A stretch of DNA of 64,000 nucleotides from DASYKT01 sp963718105 (GTDB taxonomy: Bacteria; Acidobacteriota; Blastocatellia; Pyrinomonadales; Pyrinomonadaceae): assembly GCA_963718105.1 (NCBI GenBank), contig OY970352.1, positions 4,526,001 to 4,590,000 of the forward strand, in the 5' to 3' direction. Each line of letters opens with the position of its first letter. The first letter of the stretch is position 1. Both the position numbers and the translations under genes were made by a program. The notes below the pieces were generated by a model. It ran no database searches. It was not told where the DNA came from and worked only from the letters and a program-made list of their open reading frames with translations. This document shows positions 1 to 9,234 of the stretch, piece after piece.

Positions 1-420
1 CACGATCTTCCACTCGCCGTCGATCTTGAGCAGAGACATATAATCGGTAAAAGTCACCGCCGGGTAATCCAGGGTGATCTTGGCGATGGCGGCATTTCCA
101 GATATATCGATGGTGTCGATATTGCGTTTGCGCTGGGCCTCGTCGGGCGCGGGCGCGCCGCTAAAGCCGGAGGCGAATTCCTCGGCCGTGCGGGTCATCA
201 TTTTTCCGTCGCGATACCAGAAAAGTTTTGCATCGGGATGAAAAGCCTTGCGGACAAATTCGGCTTTGCCGGTGGCGTGCGCCTGAAGATAATTGTTAAG
301 CGGAACCTTGACCGCTTCCATCTCGCGGCCCTGCGCTTCACTTTGACTGGAAACCGAAGCAAAGAAAATACCCGTGCCTAAAACTACTAACACTAAGATA
401 AGAGCGCTTATTTTTTTCAT
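1..420 (-). CDS. Secreted NTF2-like / putative lumazine-binding protein (partial)
   Basis: The reading frame starts at the ATG at 420 and runs off the left edge, so the C-terminus is missing. It begins with a signal peptide (MKKISALILVLVVLG, ending near SSQSEAQ). The next part resembles the SnoaL/NTF2-like fold called putative lumazine-binding (PF12893-type): it contains LNNYLQAHATGKAEFVRKAF, then FHPDAKLFWYRDGK, and near the edge DYMSLLKIDGEWKIV, the usual closing strand. These proteins are small, often periplasmic and mostly uncharacterised, so no substrate is proposed. It lies 20 bp downstream of the next minus-strand gene and could be co-transcribed with it and ileS. Confidence 0.75.
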   Translation of the reverse strand, partial: MKKISALILVLVVLGTGIFFASVSSQSEAQGREMEAVKVPLNNYLQAHATGKAEFVRKAFHPDAKLFWYRDGKMMTRTAEEFASGFSGAPAPDEAQRKRNIDTIDISGNAAIAKITLDYPAVTFTDYMSLLKIDGEWKIV

Positions 421-440
421 AACTAATACTTCCTAATGAT

Positions 441-983
441 TTATTCCGTATAAGGAAAAATTGCTTTTGGCGCTTTGTGGTCTTTCCACCAGGTCAGATA
501 ACAAACGTCGGTACAGCCGATAGCGTAAGTTACCACCTTCCATCTACTGCCGGTCTTTTTTAGCAGCGCGAAAAAATTATCATCAAAAGCGCCGGCATCC
601 ACCGCCTCCCAGTATTTGGTATGGCGATATTTTGGCCGGCCGCCACTCTCGTTTTGCGGCTCACCGCTTAAGAATGCCCAGTTTCCTGACACGTTAAAAT
701 GTTCAACGTTAAAAACGATCTTTTGTTTCAGATCCTTTTCGATGGGTGAACGCAGCGCATCAAGAATAGCCTTACGCTCAGCCGAGCCTTTTCCCGGGGT
801 GTGGATCTGGGCTGAGGTCGAAATGGTGAACGCGAAAATAAATAAAAGTGAGAACCACCCCGTCACGCTAACGCGTGCCACCCCTCCTTCGTAAGGAGGG
901 GAGCTTAAAAAGCGACTCCAAACTCCCCTCCTTACGAAGGAGGGGTGCCCAAAGGGCGGGGTGGTTCTAATATGCTTTTTCAT
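441..983 (-). CDS. Secreted protein of unknown function, signal peptide interrupted by a repeat
   Basis: 180 codons, starting 4 bp after the ileS stop, so probably in one transcript with ileS. The N-terminus is MKKHI followed by about 40 residues encoded entirely by a palindromic element (851-968). A hydrophobic stretch SLLFIFAFTISTSAQ follows, a normal signal-peptide core with its cleavage site. Joined without the insert, MKKHI plus this core would make an ordinary signal peptide. The mature part contains GSAERKAILDALRSPIEKDL, a GNWAFLSGEP strand and a Cys pair in GCTDVCY. I do not recognise a named domain. The insert keeps the frame open, but export efficiency may be altered. Confidence 0.7.
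   Translation of the reverse strand: MKKHIRTTPPFGHPSFVRRGVWSRFLSSPPYEGGVARVSVTGWFSLLFIFAFTISTSAQIHTPGKGSAERKAILDALRSPIEKDLKQKIVFNVEHFNVSGNWAFLSGEPQNESGGRPKYRHTKYWEAVDAGAFDDNFFALLKKTGSRWKVVTYAIGCTDVCYLTWWKDHKAPKAIFPYTE
851..968. repeat. Palindromic element (family 2, two inverted copies) inside a coding region
   Basis: A 118-bp element with 11-bp terminal inverted repeats (AGAACCACCCC at 851-861, its complement at 958-968). It holds two internal hairpins of the type CCCCTCC..GGAGGGG at 881-901 and 925-945, in opposite orientation. Each half matches the single copy at 53760-53815, with compensating changes in the hairpin arms. It lies wholly inside the 441-983 gene and encodes about 40 in-frame residues of its signal-peptide region. 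Confidence 0.85.
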
Positions 984-987
984 ATGC

Positions 988-3852
988 TTATATCCCTACG
1001 GCTTTCTGTATCTCGGTCAGCGCTTCGACGCAGCGCTCACAGGCGGTCGGGTATTTTTCCGATTCGCCGACGCGCGTCGAGTAGTTCCAGCAGCGCTCGC
1101 ATTTTTCGCCGTCGGCTTTTTTGATCTCGACCTTTAGCGCATCGCCCTGCACAAGTTCTACCTGCGAGACGATAAAAATATAACGCAATTGCCCGGCATA
1201 TTTTTGCAGAAATTCAAAAGTATTTGTGTCAGCGGTTAAAACAACTTTCGCTTCTAATCCGGAACCGATCAGTTTTTCGTTACGCGATTCTTCGAGCGAT
1301 TTCAACACCTCGTCGCGAACTTCAAAGATACGCTCCCAGTCAGCCAGTAATCCGGAATTCTCCGCTTCACTTGCTTTTGGAAACACCGCCAGATGAACCG
1401 AGCCCACATTCTGGCCCGGAAGATTTTCCCAGGCTTCATCCGAAGTGAAAGCCAGGATCGGCGACAGCAGGCGGCAAAGAGCATCGACCAGCCGGTGCAG
1501 AACTGTCTGGGCTGAGCGGCGCGCGAGCGATCTTGGCGCGGCGGTGTAAAGACGATCTTTGATGATGTCAAAATACCGCGCGGAGAGCGTGACGTTCATA
1601 AAATTCGTCAACTCTTTGGTTGCCGTCTGAAAATTGTAACCTTCATAGGCCGCTAAAACTTTCGCGGTGGCCGCGTCGAGCGAAGCCAGCGCCCACCGAT
1701 CGAGCTCCTGCAGTTCATCAAAAGCAACACTGTCGCTTGCCGGGTGAAAGCCGTCGAGATTTCCCAGCGCATAGCGCAGCGTGTTGCGGATCTTACGGTA
1801 AGAATCGGCGATGCGTTTTAAGATGTCGTCCGATACGCGGACGTCCTCGGTCACGTCCATCGTCGATGCCCAGAGCCGCAGGATCTCAGCGCCGCTTTGT
1901 TTCATCACATCGTTGGGCGAGACGGCGTTGCCGCCCGATTTGTGCATCTGCTTGCCTTCGCCATCGACGACCCAGCCGTAGGTGACGATCTCTTTGTACG
2001 GCGCCTGATCATGCGCGGCCAGGCCGCACATCAAGCTGGAGTTAAACCAGCCGCGGAACTGGTCGCCGCCTTCAAGATAAACATCGGCGGGAAAATGCAG
2101 GTTGTCGCGCGTTTCCAGCACCGCCACGCAGGACGAACCGGAATCGAACCAAACGTCTAAGATATCGGTCTCTTTGGTAAAATCCGCACCGGCGCATTTC
2201 GGGCATTTGAATCCTGCGGGCAGCAGTTCCGAAGCCTCGCGGTTGTACCAGGCGTCGGCGGTTTCCTGCTGGAAGATATCGGCTACGTGGTCGATGATCT
2301 TCGGATCGGCGACGGCCTCGTCACAGCCTTTGCAATAGAAAACCGGGATCGGCACTCCCCACAAACGCTGGCGCGAAACGCACCAATCGGGGCGGCCTTT
2401 GAACATATTGCGCATACGGCTTTCGCCCCAGCCCGGATACCATTTGACCTTTTCAATCTCACGCAGCGCATTCGCGCGCAGCGACCCACGGTCGCCGTCC
2501 GCCGCATTTTCGTCCATCGAAATGAACCACTGCGGCGTAGCGCGAAAGATCACGGGGTTTTTACAGCGCCAGCAATGCGGATAGCGGTGCTGATAGTCTT
2601 CGGTAAAGAGCAGCATGCCGCTCTCTTTTAATAATTCGACGATCTTAGGATTCGCTTTAAAGATGTATTGGCCGGCAAAATGCTCGACCTCGGCAGTGAA
2701 AACACCGGCGTTATCGACCGGGCAATAGATCTCCAGCCCGTACTGTTTGCCGATGTAAAAATCGTCCGCGCCGTGGCCGGGAGCGGTGTGCACACAGCCG
2801 GTGCCGGATTTGGCGGAAGATTTACTCTCAAATTTTACGTCGAGTTCGACTTCGGCGTCGGCTTCGCCAAGCGTGACGTGCTCTCCATTCATCAGCAGTG
2901 AAGTGCGGTCGAGCCAGGCGTGTTTTGCTTCCATCCGGTCGAGCTTTTCGCCTTTGAAGCGCACGATCTCATTTGCTTCACCCAAACCGCAAAGATCGAG
3001 AAAACCTTTTGCCAGGTCGCTGGCGACAATATAAACCTCGCCATTTACTTCCAGCGCCGAGTAGTCGTATTTCGGATGGACCGCGATACCTAAGTTGGCG
3101 GGAAGCGTCCACGGAGTGGTGGTCCAGATAACGACAAAAACATTTTTGCCCGCCAGTTTTTCATCTATCTGCGCGGGGTCGCTTTTTAGGGGAAACTTCA
3201 CATAGATCGAGGGACTGGTGTGTTCTTTGTATTCGACCTCGGCTTCGGCCAGGGCGGTCTGGTCGTGCATGCACCAATAGACCGGGCGCAGGCCTTTGTA
3301 GACATAGCCGCGCTCGATAAATTTGCCGAAAAGGCGCGCGGTCGCCGCTTCGTAATCATTGGACATCGTGAGGTAAGGATTTTCCCATTCGCCGAGGATG
3401 CCGAGCCGGGAAAAATCGCGCGTCTGGCCGTCCATTGCGTGTTCGGCGTGCTCGCGGCATAGACGGCGGAAGGTGTTCACCGGCAGGTCGTTCTTGTTCT
3501 TGTTTTTGGCGGCAAGCTTTTTCTCGACGTAGGTTTCGATCGGCAGCCCGTGACAGTCATAGCCCGGCACATAAGGCGCGTCAAAACCCATCATCGAACG
3601 CGATTTCACCACAAAATCTTTCAGAATTTTGTTGAGCGCGGTGCCGATGTGAATGTCGGAATTAGCGTAGGGCGGCCCATCGTGCAGGATAAATTTTTCC
3701 GCGCCTTTACGGGCTTCGGCGATGCGCTCGTAAAGCCCCATTTCTTTCCACTTGGCGAGGCGCGCAGGCTCGCTCTGCCCGAGATTGGCCTTCTGGGCAA
3801 AATTCGTTTTGGGTAGGTTAACCGTTTGTTTTAAGTCTAAAGGTTCAGTCAT
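988..3852 (-). CDS. ileS: Isoleucyl-tRNA synthetase
   Basis: 954 aa, full length for a bacterial class Ia IleRS. It charges tRNA-Ile in the cytoplasm. Visible landmarks: HIGH-type motif in DGPPYANSDIHIGTALNK (about residue 60-75), editing-domain signatures WTTTPWTLPANLGIAVHP and GTGCVHTAPGHG, the DVWFDSGSS block, the KMSKS loop, and a C-terminal zinc motif CERCWNY...CERC. The KMSKS loop reads KQMHKSGGN, so the first Lys and Ser differ from the consensus while the second Lys is kept. The start at 3852 gives a normal N-terminal extension (LDLKQTVNLPKTNF). I see no recognisable T-box leader upstream. Confidence 0.97.
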   Translation of the reverse strand: MTEPLDLKQTVNLPKTNFAQKANLGQSEPARLAKWKEMGLYERIAEARKGAEKFILHDGPPYANSDIHIGTALNKILKDFVVKSRSMMGFDAPYVPGYDCHGLPIETYVEKKLAAKNKNKNDLPVNTFRRLCREHAEHAMDGQTRDFSRLGILGEWENPYLTMSNDYEAATARLFGKFIERGYVYKGLRPVYWCMHDQTALAEAEVEYKEHTSPSIYVKFPLKSDPAQIDEKLAGKNVFVVIWTTTPWTLPANLGIAVHPKYDYSALEVNGEVYIVASDLAKGFLDLCGLGEANEIVRFKGEKLDRMEAKHAWLDRTSLLMNGEHVTLGEADAEVELDVKFESKSSAKSGTGCVHTAPGHGADDFYIGKQYGLEIYCPVDNAGVFTAEVEHFAGQYIFKANPKIVELLKESGMLLFTEDYQHRYPHCWRCKNPVIFRATPQWFISMDENAADGDRGSLRANALREIEKVKWYPGWGESRMRNMFKGRPDWCVSRQRLWGVPIPVFYCKGCDEAVADPKIIDHVADIFQQETADAWYNREASELLPAGFKCPKCAGADFTKETDILDVWFDSGSSCVAVLETRDNLHFPADVYLEGGDQFRGWFNSSLMCGLAAHDQAPYKEIVTYGWVVDGEGKQMHKSGGNAVSPNDVMKQSGAEILRLWASTMDVTEDVRVSDDILKRIADSYRKIRNTLRYALGNLDGFHPASDSVAFDELQELDRWALASLDAATAKVLAAYEGYNFQTATKELTNFMNVTLSARYFDIIKDRLYTAAPRSLARRSAQTVLHRLVDALCRLLSPILAFTSDEAWENLPGQNVGSVHLAVFPKASEAENSGLLADWERIFEVRDEVLKSLEESRNEKLIGSGLEAKVVLTADTNTFEFLQKYAGQLRYIFIVSQVELVQGDALKVEIKKADGEKCERCWNYSTRVGESEKYPTACERCVEALTEIQKAVGI

Positions 3853-3995
3853 AAGATCAGTGATCAGCGGTCAGTGGCCGGATTGTTGGCAGCGCCTGCG
3901 TAAGCGGGTGCGTTTTTTCAGGCCTCTTAACCTGTTTTAAAGAAGAAATCTTAACATTTATCGGCTTAAAATTCCGAAATCTGCGTTCCAAAATC

Positions 3996-4027
3996 GAAAA
4001 GTCCCAGGCTTTTGTTCGGCCTGGGAC
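3996..4027 (-). terminator. Probable intrinsic terminator
   Basis: A 9-bp perfect stem (GTCCCAGGC with its complement) around a 9-nt loop at 4001-4027. Read on the minus strand it is followed by TTTTCGATTTT. It lies downstream of the TPR gene and upstream of ileS, so it would end transcription from the former. Confidence 0.55.
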
Positions 4028-4155
4028 TTTGAGCAAAGATCATCTTTGGCTCGGCTCGTTAAAGAGCGAAGTCCCTTTTGATAATAATGCTGATTATATT
4101 TAGGAAATCTTTCACAACCCTATTTATGCCAAAAATCGGGGAATTAGTCAAAAAG

Positions 4156-4232
4156 AAACGGTTTAGAGTTCAAACTTTAGTTTGTCTCGTTTTAAGATTA
4201 AGACAAACTAAAGTTTGAACTCTAAACCGTTT
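4156..4232. repeat. Perfect 32-bp inverted repeat with 13-bp loop
   Basis: Arms at 4156-4187 and 4201-4232 are exact reverse complements over 32 bp, separated by CGTTTTAAGATTA. The AT-rich arms (core CAAACTTTAGTTTG, itself near-palindromic) differ from the GC-rich palindromes elsewhere in the window. It may be a miniature element or a strong RNA hairpin downstream of the TPR gene. Confidence 0.9.
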
Positions 4233-4280
4233 TATCGAACCGAAGCCCGGTTGCTACAGCTCTCGGTTCTGACGGAACGA

Positions 4281-5204
4281 TTATGATCTTTTTCGAGAAT
4301 AGGTCAGGTCGAAAGTGGTCGCCCAGGTTTTGCCGTCGTCGCTCGAATTTTCGCCGTGCTGGCGCACATCGCCGTTTGGCAATTTGCTAAAGGTCATTCT
4401 CGCCAGGGTCTTTTTACCATTCACAACTGAATCATTAACGAGCATCATCTTACCGTCTTTGAATTCGCCGATGTAGTGTGTGAAAGTGCCCTTGTCATCG
4501 ACCCAGGTCTGATGCCACTTTTTGTCGTTGACGTCGAAAATATTAAAACTTTTACCGGTAGTGACAGGAGACGCCCAGTTTTCAAATATCACGCACGTGC
4601 CCAGGATCAACTGGATACTGCTGGAACCGGAAGGCACTCCCTGCGGATTCTTGGTGTCCCATTCGCCGATCCAGAAATCGAACTGGCGAAATTCCGGACT
4701 TGCCTTGCAGGGATTTACCGCCGCATCTTCTTTTTGCAGCAGGTCTTTAAAACGCTGCTCGGTTTTTATTGCGTCGAAATCTTTATCAATACTTAATGCT
4801 TCGGGCGAGATGCCGCCCAGCGTCAGGCTCTTGTCGAGCACTTCGTAAGCTTTTTCCTTATTGCCGGCGCGCGCATAGGCCTTTGCCAAAAACTGCGCGA
4901 AGATCGCGTTGGGCGAGATCGAAAATGCTTTTTCCAAATGCGCCACAGCCTCGGCGTTTTTATTTAAATTGAGCAGCGAATTGCCCGCGCGGTAATGCGC
5001 ATTCGGATTACTAGGCTCCAGCTTGACGATATTTTCATAGGCATCGGACGCTTTTTGCCAATCCTGTGCCTGGTAAAACTTGTTTGCCTCGGCGCGCATT
5101 TCCTGTGTCACGGCGGACGCCGGCGCGGTTTGCGCGGAAATGGCTGTGATCATAAAAGACAGCAAAAGAAGGCTCAAACCGAACCTCGCCAAAATAGCTT
5201 TCAT
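4281..5204 (-). CDS. Secreted TPR protein with DUF1579-like C-terminal domain
   Basis: 307 aa with a clear signal peptide (MKAILARFGLSLLLLSFM, cleavage near AISAQ). Residues about 30-130 form TPR-type repeats (ANKFYQAQDWQKASDAYENI, then NPNAHYRAGNSLLNLNKNAE). Residues about 165-300 resemble the DUF1579-type beta barrel: FDFWIGEWDT, a central WHQTWVDDKGTF and the closing TTFDLTYSRK. The start at 5204 is supported by GAGG a few bases before the ATG. It is probably periplasmic. The TPR part suggests protein-protein contacts; the ligand of the barrel is unknown. It is a single gene with a terminator-like hairpin downstream. Confidence 0.8.
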   Translation of the reverse strand: MKAILARFGLSLLLLSFMITAISAQTAPASAVTQEMRAEANKFYQAQDWQKASDAYENIVKLEPSNPNAHYRAGNSLLNLNKNAEAVAHLEKAFSISPNAIFAQFLAKAYARAGNKEKAYEVLDKSLTLGGISPEALSIDKDFDAIKTEQRFKDLLQKEDAAVNPCKASPEFRQFDFWIGEWDTKNPQGVPSGSSSIQLILGTCVIFENWASPVTTGKSFNIFDVNDKKWHQTWVDDKGTFTHYIGEFKDGKMMLVNDSVVNGKKTLARMTFSKLPNGDVRQHGENSSDDGKTWATTFDLTYSRKRS

Positions 5205-5461
5205 ATTTCACCTCAAAGAAAATAACGTGGAACTGTAAGGTTAGATGTGGAAAGAGTTTAATGGTTGCTTGGGCCGATCGGGAAATCATCAGGGCAACCA
5301 CCCACTAGCAGATATTTTAATCTTTTTTGAGTTGAACAACTTCAAAAAACTCGCTGAAGTCTTTCGGAAGCTGCATCGCCATAATTAATTTTTCGCAGAG
5401 TTTCTATGTGATTAATACGTGCTTCGGGGCGCAATTGAATGTCTTGCGAATGATCCAAAAT

Positions 5462-6811
5462 TTAATGGACCAGTTGATTGACCCGGTCTTCGATCGTTGT
5501 TTTGATGGCGTTCAAATATTCCTCACTGTCGGCTTCAAAACGCAAGACGAGGATCGCTTGTGTGTTCGACGCCCGCACTAATCCCCATCCGTGCTCGAAC
5601 AAAATACGCGCGCCGTCGATATCGATCACTTCGTTCGTTTGGCGAAATTCTTCCGTGATCGCTTTTACGACCCCGAATTTTTTTTCTTCGGCGCAGGGAA
5701 CGCGCAGCTCAGGCGTGGAAAAAGTTTTGGGAAGGTCGGCGAGAAGTGCGGAAAGCGGCTTATCGGTATGAGACAAAATTTCCAACACGCGGGCGCCGGC
5801 ATAGGTCGCATCGTCAAATCCCCAGAAGCGGTCGGCAAAGAAAATATGCCCGCTCATTTCTCCGGCCAGCGCGGCATTTGTTTCTTTCATTTTCGCCTTG
5901 ATCAGCGAATGCCCTGCTTTCCACATCAGCGGTGTTCCGCCGTGTGTATTGATATCGTCAAAAAGTTTTTGCGAGCATTTAACCTCGGCGATGATGGTCG
6001 CGCCGGGGTTTTCTTTTAACAGCGCGCGGGAAAAAAGAACCATTAGTTCATCGCCCCAGAGAATTTCGCCTTTATCATTTACCACGCCAATGCGGTCGCC
6101 GTCGCCGTCAAACGCCAGCGCCAGATCGGCTTTATTTTCCCGCACGGCATTAACCGCGTCCTGCAAATTCTCCACCATCGTCGGATCGGGATGATGGTTG
6201 GGAAAAGTGCTGTCGGGTTCGCAAAACATCTCGATCAGGTCCATCCCGAGCGCCCGGTAGATCGGAACGGCGGTAACGCCGCCCATGCCGTTTCCGCCAT
6301 CGACCACAACCTTTAATTTTCGCTCGCCGATCTGCAAGCGTTTTAAAATTTCCCGCTGATAATCTTCCAGAACATTTTCAGTTTCAACCTCGCCTGTACC
6401 ATCCGCGAATTTTCCCGCCAGCGCTATCTCTTTTATTTCCTGAATTTGCGCACCATGGATGCTGTTTTTACCAAGGCTGATCTTAAAACCGTTATGGTTG
6501 GCGGGGTTGTGCGAACCGGTGATCATCACACCGCCATCGACGTCTTTGGTAAAAACCGCAAAGTACAAAACGGGCGTGGGCACGCGGCCGATATCGAGCA
6601 CGTCACAGCCCGAGATATTCAAACCTTTCACTAGCAGATCGCGAAACACCGGCGAGCTTTCGCGCGCATCAAAACCGACGGCAATTCGCTTCGCATTGTT
6701 CTGCACGAAGAAAGTTCCTATCGCACGCGCAAGAAGCGCCACCGTTTCAACGTTCAGATCCGGGCCGACGATCCCGCGGATGTCATATTCTCTGAAAATG
6801 TTTTGATTCAT
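5462..6811 (-). CDS. Phosphomannomutase / phosphoglucomutase
   Basis: 449 aa alpha-D-phosphohexomutase, the usual length for ManB/AlgC-type enzymes. It interconverts hexose 6- and 1-phosphates to supply nucleotide sugars. All four domain signatures are present: the phosphoserine loop TGSHNPANHNGFK (Ser about residue 99), the metal loop DGDGDRIGV (about 235), the sugar-binding loop GEMSGHIFF (about 317) and the phosphate-binding loop RASNTQ near the C-terminus. The N-terminus FREYDIRGIVG is typical. Whether mannose or glucose phosphate is preferred cannot be read from sequence. A palindromic repeat begins 4 bp upstream of its start codon. Confidence 0.93.
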   Translation of the reverse strand: MNQNIFREYDIRGIVGPDLNVETVALLARAIGTFFVQNNAKRIAVGFDARESSPVFRDLLVKGLNISGCDVLDIGRVPTPVLYFAVFTKDVDGGVMITGSHNPANHNGFKISLGKNSIHGAQIQEIKEIALAGKFADGTGEVETENVLEDYQREILKRLQIGERKLKVVVDGGNGMGGVTAVPIYRALGMDLIEMFCEPDSTFPNHHPDPTMVENLQDAVNAVRENKADLALAFDGDGDRIGVVNDKGEILWGDELMVLFSRALLKENPGATIIAEVKCSQKLFDDINTHGGTPLMWKAGHSLIKAKMKETNAALAGEMSGHIFFADRFWGFDDATYAGARVLEILSHTDKPLSALLADLPKTFSTPELRVPCAEEKKFGVVKAITEEFRQTNEVIDIDGARILFEHGWGLVRASNTQAILVLRFEADSEEYLNAIKTTIEDRVNQLVH

Positions 6812-6815
6812 TTAT

Positions 6816-6923
6816 TGGGGCGCGGACGTCCCGTCCGCAAACGTCGCAAGCGACGTAAAGGTAACATTTAAAATCAATTTAGATCGTCTGCGACAATCTA
6901 TGCGGACGAGCCGTCCGCTCCCA
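6816..6923. repeat. Family 1 palindromic repeat
   Basis: About 108 bp filling the gap between the hexosaminidase stop and the mutase start. It opens with GGGGCGCGGACG followed by its partial complement CGTCCGC, then a second small hairpin ACGTCGCAAGCGACGT, and closes with GCGGACGAGCCGTCCGCTCC. It has the same architecture as the copies at 9235, 26681 and 42223. Confidence 0.8.
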
Positions 6924-6925
6924 GT

Positions 6926-9217
6926 TTAGTGAAACAGCCCGCTCAGGCCGGTTAAGTTCCTTCCTTTAATTCCCCAGCGCAGGTTAAGCAGCATCTCGCC
7001 GTCTTTTTGAAAATATTTTACGCGGATCTTATGAAAACCTTTGGCCAGCGGGACATCGCCGGTCGAAGTTTTGCGCGTATGAATGCCATCGTTATCGACG
7101 ACGGTTTGATCGTCGATCATCAGCACCGCGCCGTCATCGGAATCGATGGCAAAATCGTACAAGCCGTCTTCCGCAACTCTAATGTAAGCATCCCAGATCA
7201 CGCCGAAATTTTCTTTTTCATTAAGCGGCCTGAGCGCGAAAGTTTTGGTCTCGCCTTTTAACGCCGGTTCGACGCCGTCCAATATCTGCACGCTATTAAA
7301 AGTTCCTTTATGGATCGAATAGGTCATTCCTTCGATCTTCGGATCGACAACGCTGGCGGGGAGCATCTTACGGTTGGTGATCACGGCCGAATACGTCGAG
7401 CTTTTTCGCCCGCTGCTTATCATCACGATGGTTTTTAAGACCGCGCTGCTGTTTGGCGTTAAAGAAATTTTTACCGGTGCGGTGTACAGGTTAGAAAACT
7501 CCGAGGGTTCGCTGCCGTCCAGCGTATAAAAGATCCGGCTTTCGGGGAGCGGACTTAGCGCGATCTCGGCCGAGGTTTGACCGCTGCTCAAGATCACATT
7601 CCTGAGCCCCTCCGGCTCGGGAATTCGATAGAGCACATTTTGTTTATCGAGACGCGCAAGCTGATATGGCAGCCGCTTGATAAAGTCTTTATAATCACGC
7701 ACTTCGGCGCGAGACCAGACAGATTCGGCGAGCGCGAGCATACGCGGGAAAACCATGTACTCGACCTTGTCAGGATTTTTTATATACTCGGTCCAGAGGT
7801 TTCCCTGGCCGCCGATAATAAATTTGGCTTCGTCTTCGGAGAGCTCTTTTGGGACCGGGTCGAACGAATAAACCTTTTCCAACGGTAGATAGCCGCCGAT
7901 GTTAAGCGGTTCGGTGCGCGGGTCGCCCTGCCCATAATCCAGGTAGGCAAAATCGGTCGGCGTCATGATCACATCATGTTTCGCTTTGGCGGCCTGGATA
8001 CCGCCTTTGACGCCGCGCCAGGACATTATCGTCGCATTAGGCGCGACGCCGCCTTCGAGAATTTCATCCCAGCCGATCAGGCGTTTGCCTTTTGCATTCA
8101 GAAATTTTTCCATCCGGCGGATGAAATAACTCTGAACTTCGTGTTCGTCTTTCAATCCTTCAGTTCGCTTTAGCTCCTGCACCATCAGCGATTCTTTCCA
8201 TTGATCGTACAGCACCTCATCTCCGCCTACGTGAATATAGGGCGAATCGGGAAAGAGGGTGATGACCTCGGTCAGCACATCTTCGAGAAATTTGAAGGTC
8301 GTTTCTTTCGGGCAGTAAGTTTGTTTAAAGATGCCCCAGGTAGTGGTCACTTCGTACTTGTCTTCCTTGCAAGCCAGCTCAGGATAAGCGGCGATCGCGG
8401 CGGCGGAATGCCCCGGCATTTCAATCTCCGGAACGGTAGTGATATGCAGCGCTTTGGCATAGGCGACGACCTCTTTTACCTGTTCCTGGGTGTAAAAACC
8501 GCCGTGCGGAAAATTGTCGCCGACATAAGGGTTGAGCTGGCGCTCTTTTACGGTTTCCTTACGCCAGGCGCCGACCTCGGTCAGTTTCGGATATTTTTTT
8601 ATCTCGATGCGCCAGCCCTGGTCATCGGTCAGATGCCAGTGAAAATAATTGAATTTATACTGCGCCATCAGATCGAGATATTTTTTTAAGAAAGAGACAG
8701 GCGAAAAATGACGGCTGACATCGAGATGCATTCCGCGATAGCGAAAACGAGGCTCGTCGACTATGTCCACGGCGGGCAGTGTCGCTCTGCCATTTTTTAT
8801 CTGCGCGGGCAGCATCTGCAGAAAACTCTGCAGCGCATAAAATGCTCCGGCGCCCCTGCCCGTCAGCAGAACGCCCTGCGGGACGACATAGATCCCATAC
8901 GCCTCATCTTTTAATCCGGCGGGAACGATCGACTGAGATTCGATGACGATGGAATTTTGCTTATTTCGCGGAACACCGGCGGGCTGCGGCAGTTTGAAAC
9001 CGTAATTTTTCTGCAGGTATTCGTTAAGCAATGCGGCGATCTTAAAGCCCGTTTCATCGTCGGCGATGATGCGCGTCTGCCGGTTCAGCTCAAATTTCGA
9101 ATTAAGGTATTTGATGGACTTTGGTTTTGGTACGATGTCATATTGCGCGGATACACGCAGCCCGCCAAATGATGCGAACAACAAAAAGAAAACTAACAAG
9201 AGATTTATTTTTCTCAT
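6926..9217 (-). CDS. Secreted beta-N-acetylhexosaminidase (GH20)
   Basis: Start placed at 9217 (MRKINLLLVFFLLFASFG), which gives a signal peptide. The longer frame from 9262 would begin inside a palindromic repeat. Length is then 763 aa. Domain order: GH20 N-terminal domain (from YDIVPKPKSIKY), the GH20 TIM barrel (MHLDVSRHFSPV, FHWHLTDDQGWRIEI, catalytic HVGGDEVLYDQWK with the Asp-Glu pair), a chitobiase-type C-terminal domain (FYTLDGSEPSEFSN) and a final PA14-like domain (YDFAIDSDDGAVLMIDD). It removes terminal GlcNAc or GalNAc from chito-oligosaccharides, glycoproteins or muropeptides outside the cytoplasm. The PA14-like module may help bind glycans. Confidence 0.93.
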   Translation of the reverse strand: MRKINLLLVFFLLFASFGGLRVSAQYDIVPKPKSIKYLNSKFELNRQTRIIADDETGFKIAALLNEYLQKNYGFKLPQPAGVPRNKQNSIVIESQSIVPAGLKDEAYGIYVVPQGVLLTGRGAGAFYALQSFLQMLPAQIKNGRATLPAVDIVDEPRFRYRGMHLDVSRHFSPVSFLKKYLDLMAQYKFNYFHWHLTDDQGWRIEIKKYPKLTEVGAWRKETVKERQLNPYVGDNFPHGGFYTQEQVKEVVAYAKALHITTVPEIEMPGHSAAAIAAYPELACKEDKYEVTTTWGIFKQTYCPKETTFKFLEDVLTEVITLFPDSPYIHVGGDEVLYDQWKESLMVQELKRTEGLKDEHEVQSYFIRRMEKFLNAKGKRLIGWDEILEGGVAPNATIMSWRGVKGGIQAAKAKHDVIMTPTDFAYLDYGQGDPRTEPLNIGGYLPLEKVYSFDPVPKELSEDEAKFIIGGQGNLWTEYIKNPDKVEYMVFPRMLALAESVWSRAEVRDYKDFIKRLPYQLARLDKQNVLYRIPEPEGLRNVILSSGQTSAEIALSPLPESRIFYTLDGSEPSEFSNLYTAPVKISLTPNSSAVLKTIVMISSGRKSSTYSAVITNRKMLPASVVDPKIEGMTYSIHKGTFNSVQILDGVEPALKGETKTFALRPLNEKENFGVIWDAYIRVAEDGLYDFAIDSDDGAVLMIDDQTVVDNDGIHTRKTSTGDVPLAKGFHKIRVKYFQKDGEMLLNLRWGIKGRNLTGLSGLFH

Positions 9218-9234
9218 AAAATTGCGGTTTATTA

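Larger units (their letters stand above)
3853..4280. other. Intergenic region with two hairpin structures
   Basis: 428 bp between ileS and the TPR gene, both on the minus strand. It holds a terminator-like hairpin (4001-4027) and a long perfect inverted repeat (4156-4232), both described separately. The 150 bp next to ileS presumably hold its promoter, but I cannot pick a convincing one. No coding potential was seen. Confidence 0.6.

Noticed and set aside
3853..4280. T-box riboswitch upstream of ileS
   Set aside because: The hairpin at 4001-4027 lacks a T-box sequence and specifier loop that I can identify, and fits a terminator of the upstream gene.
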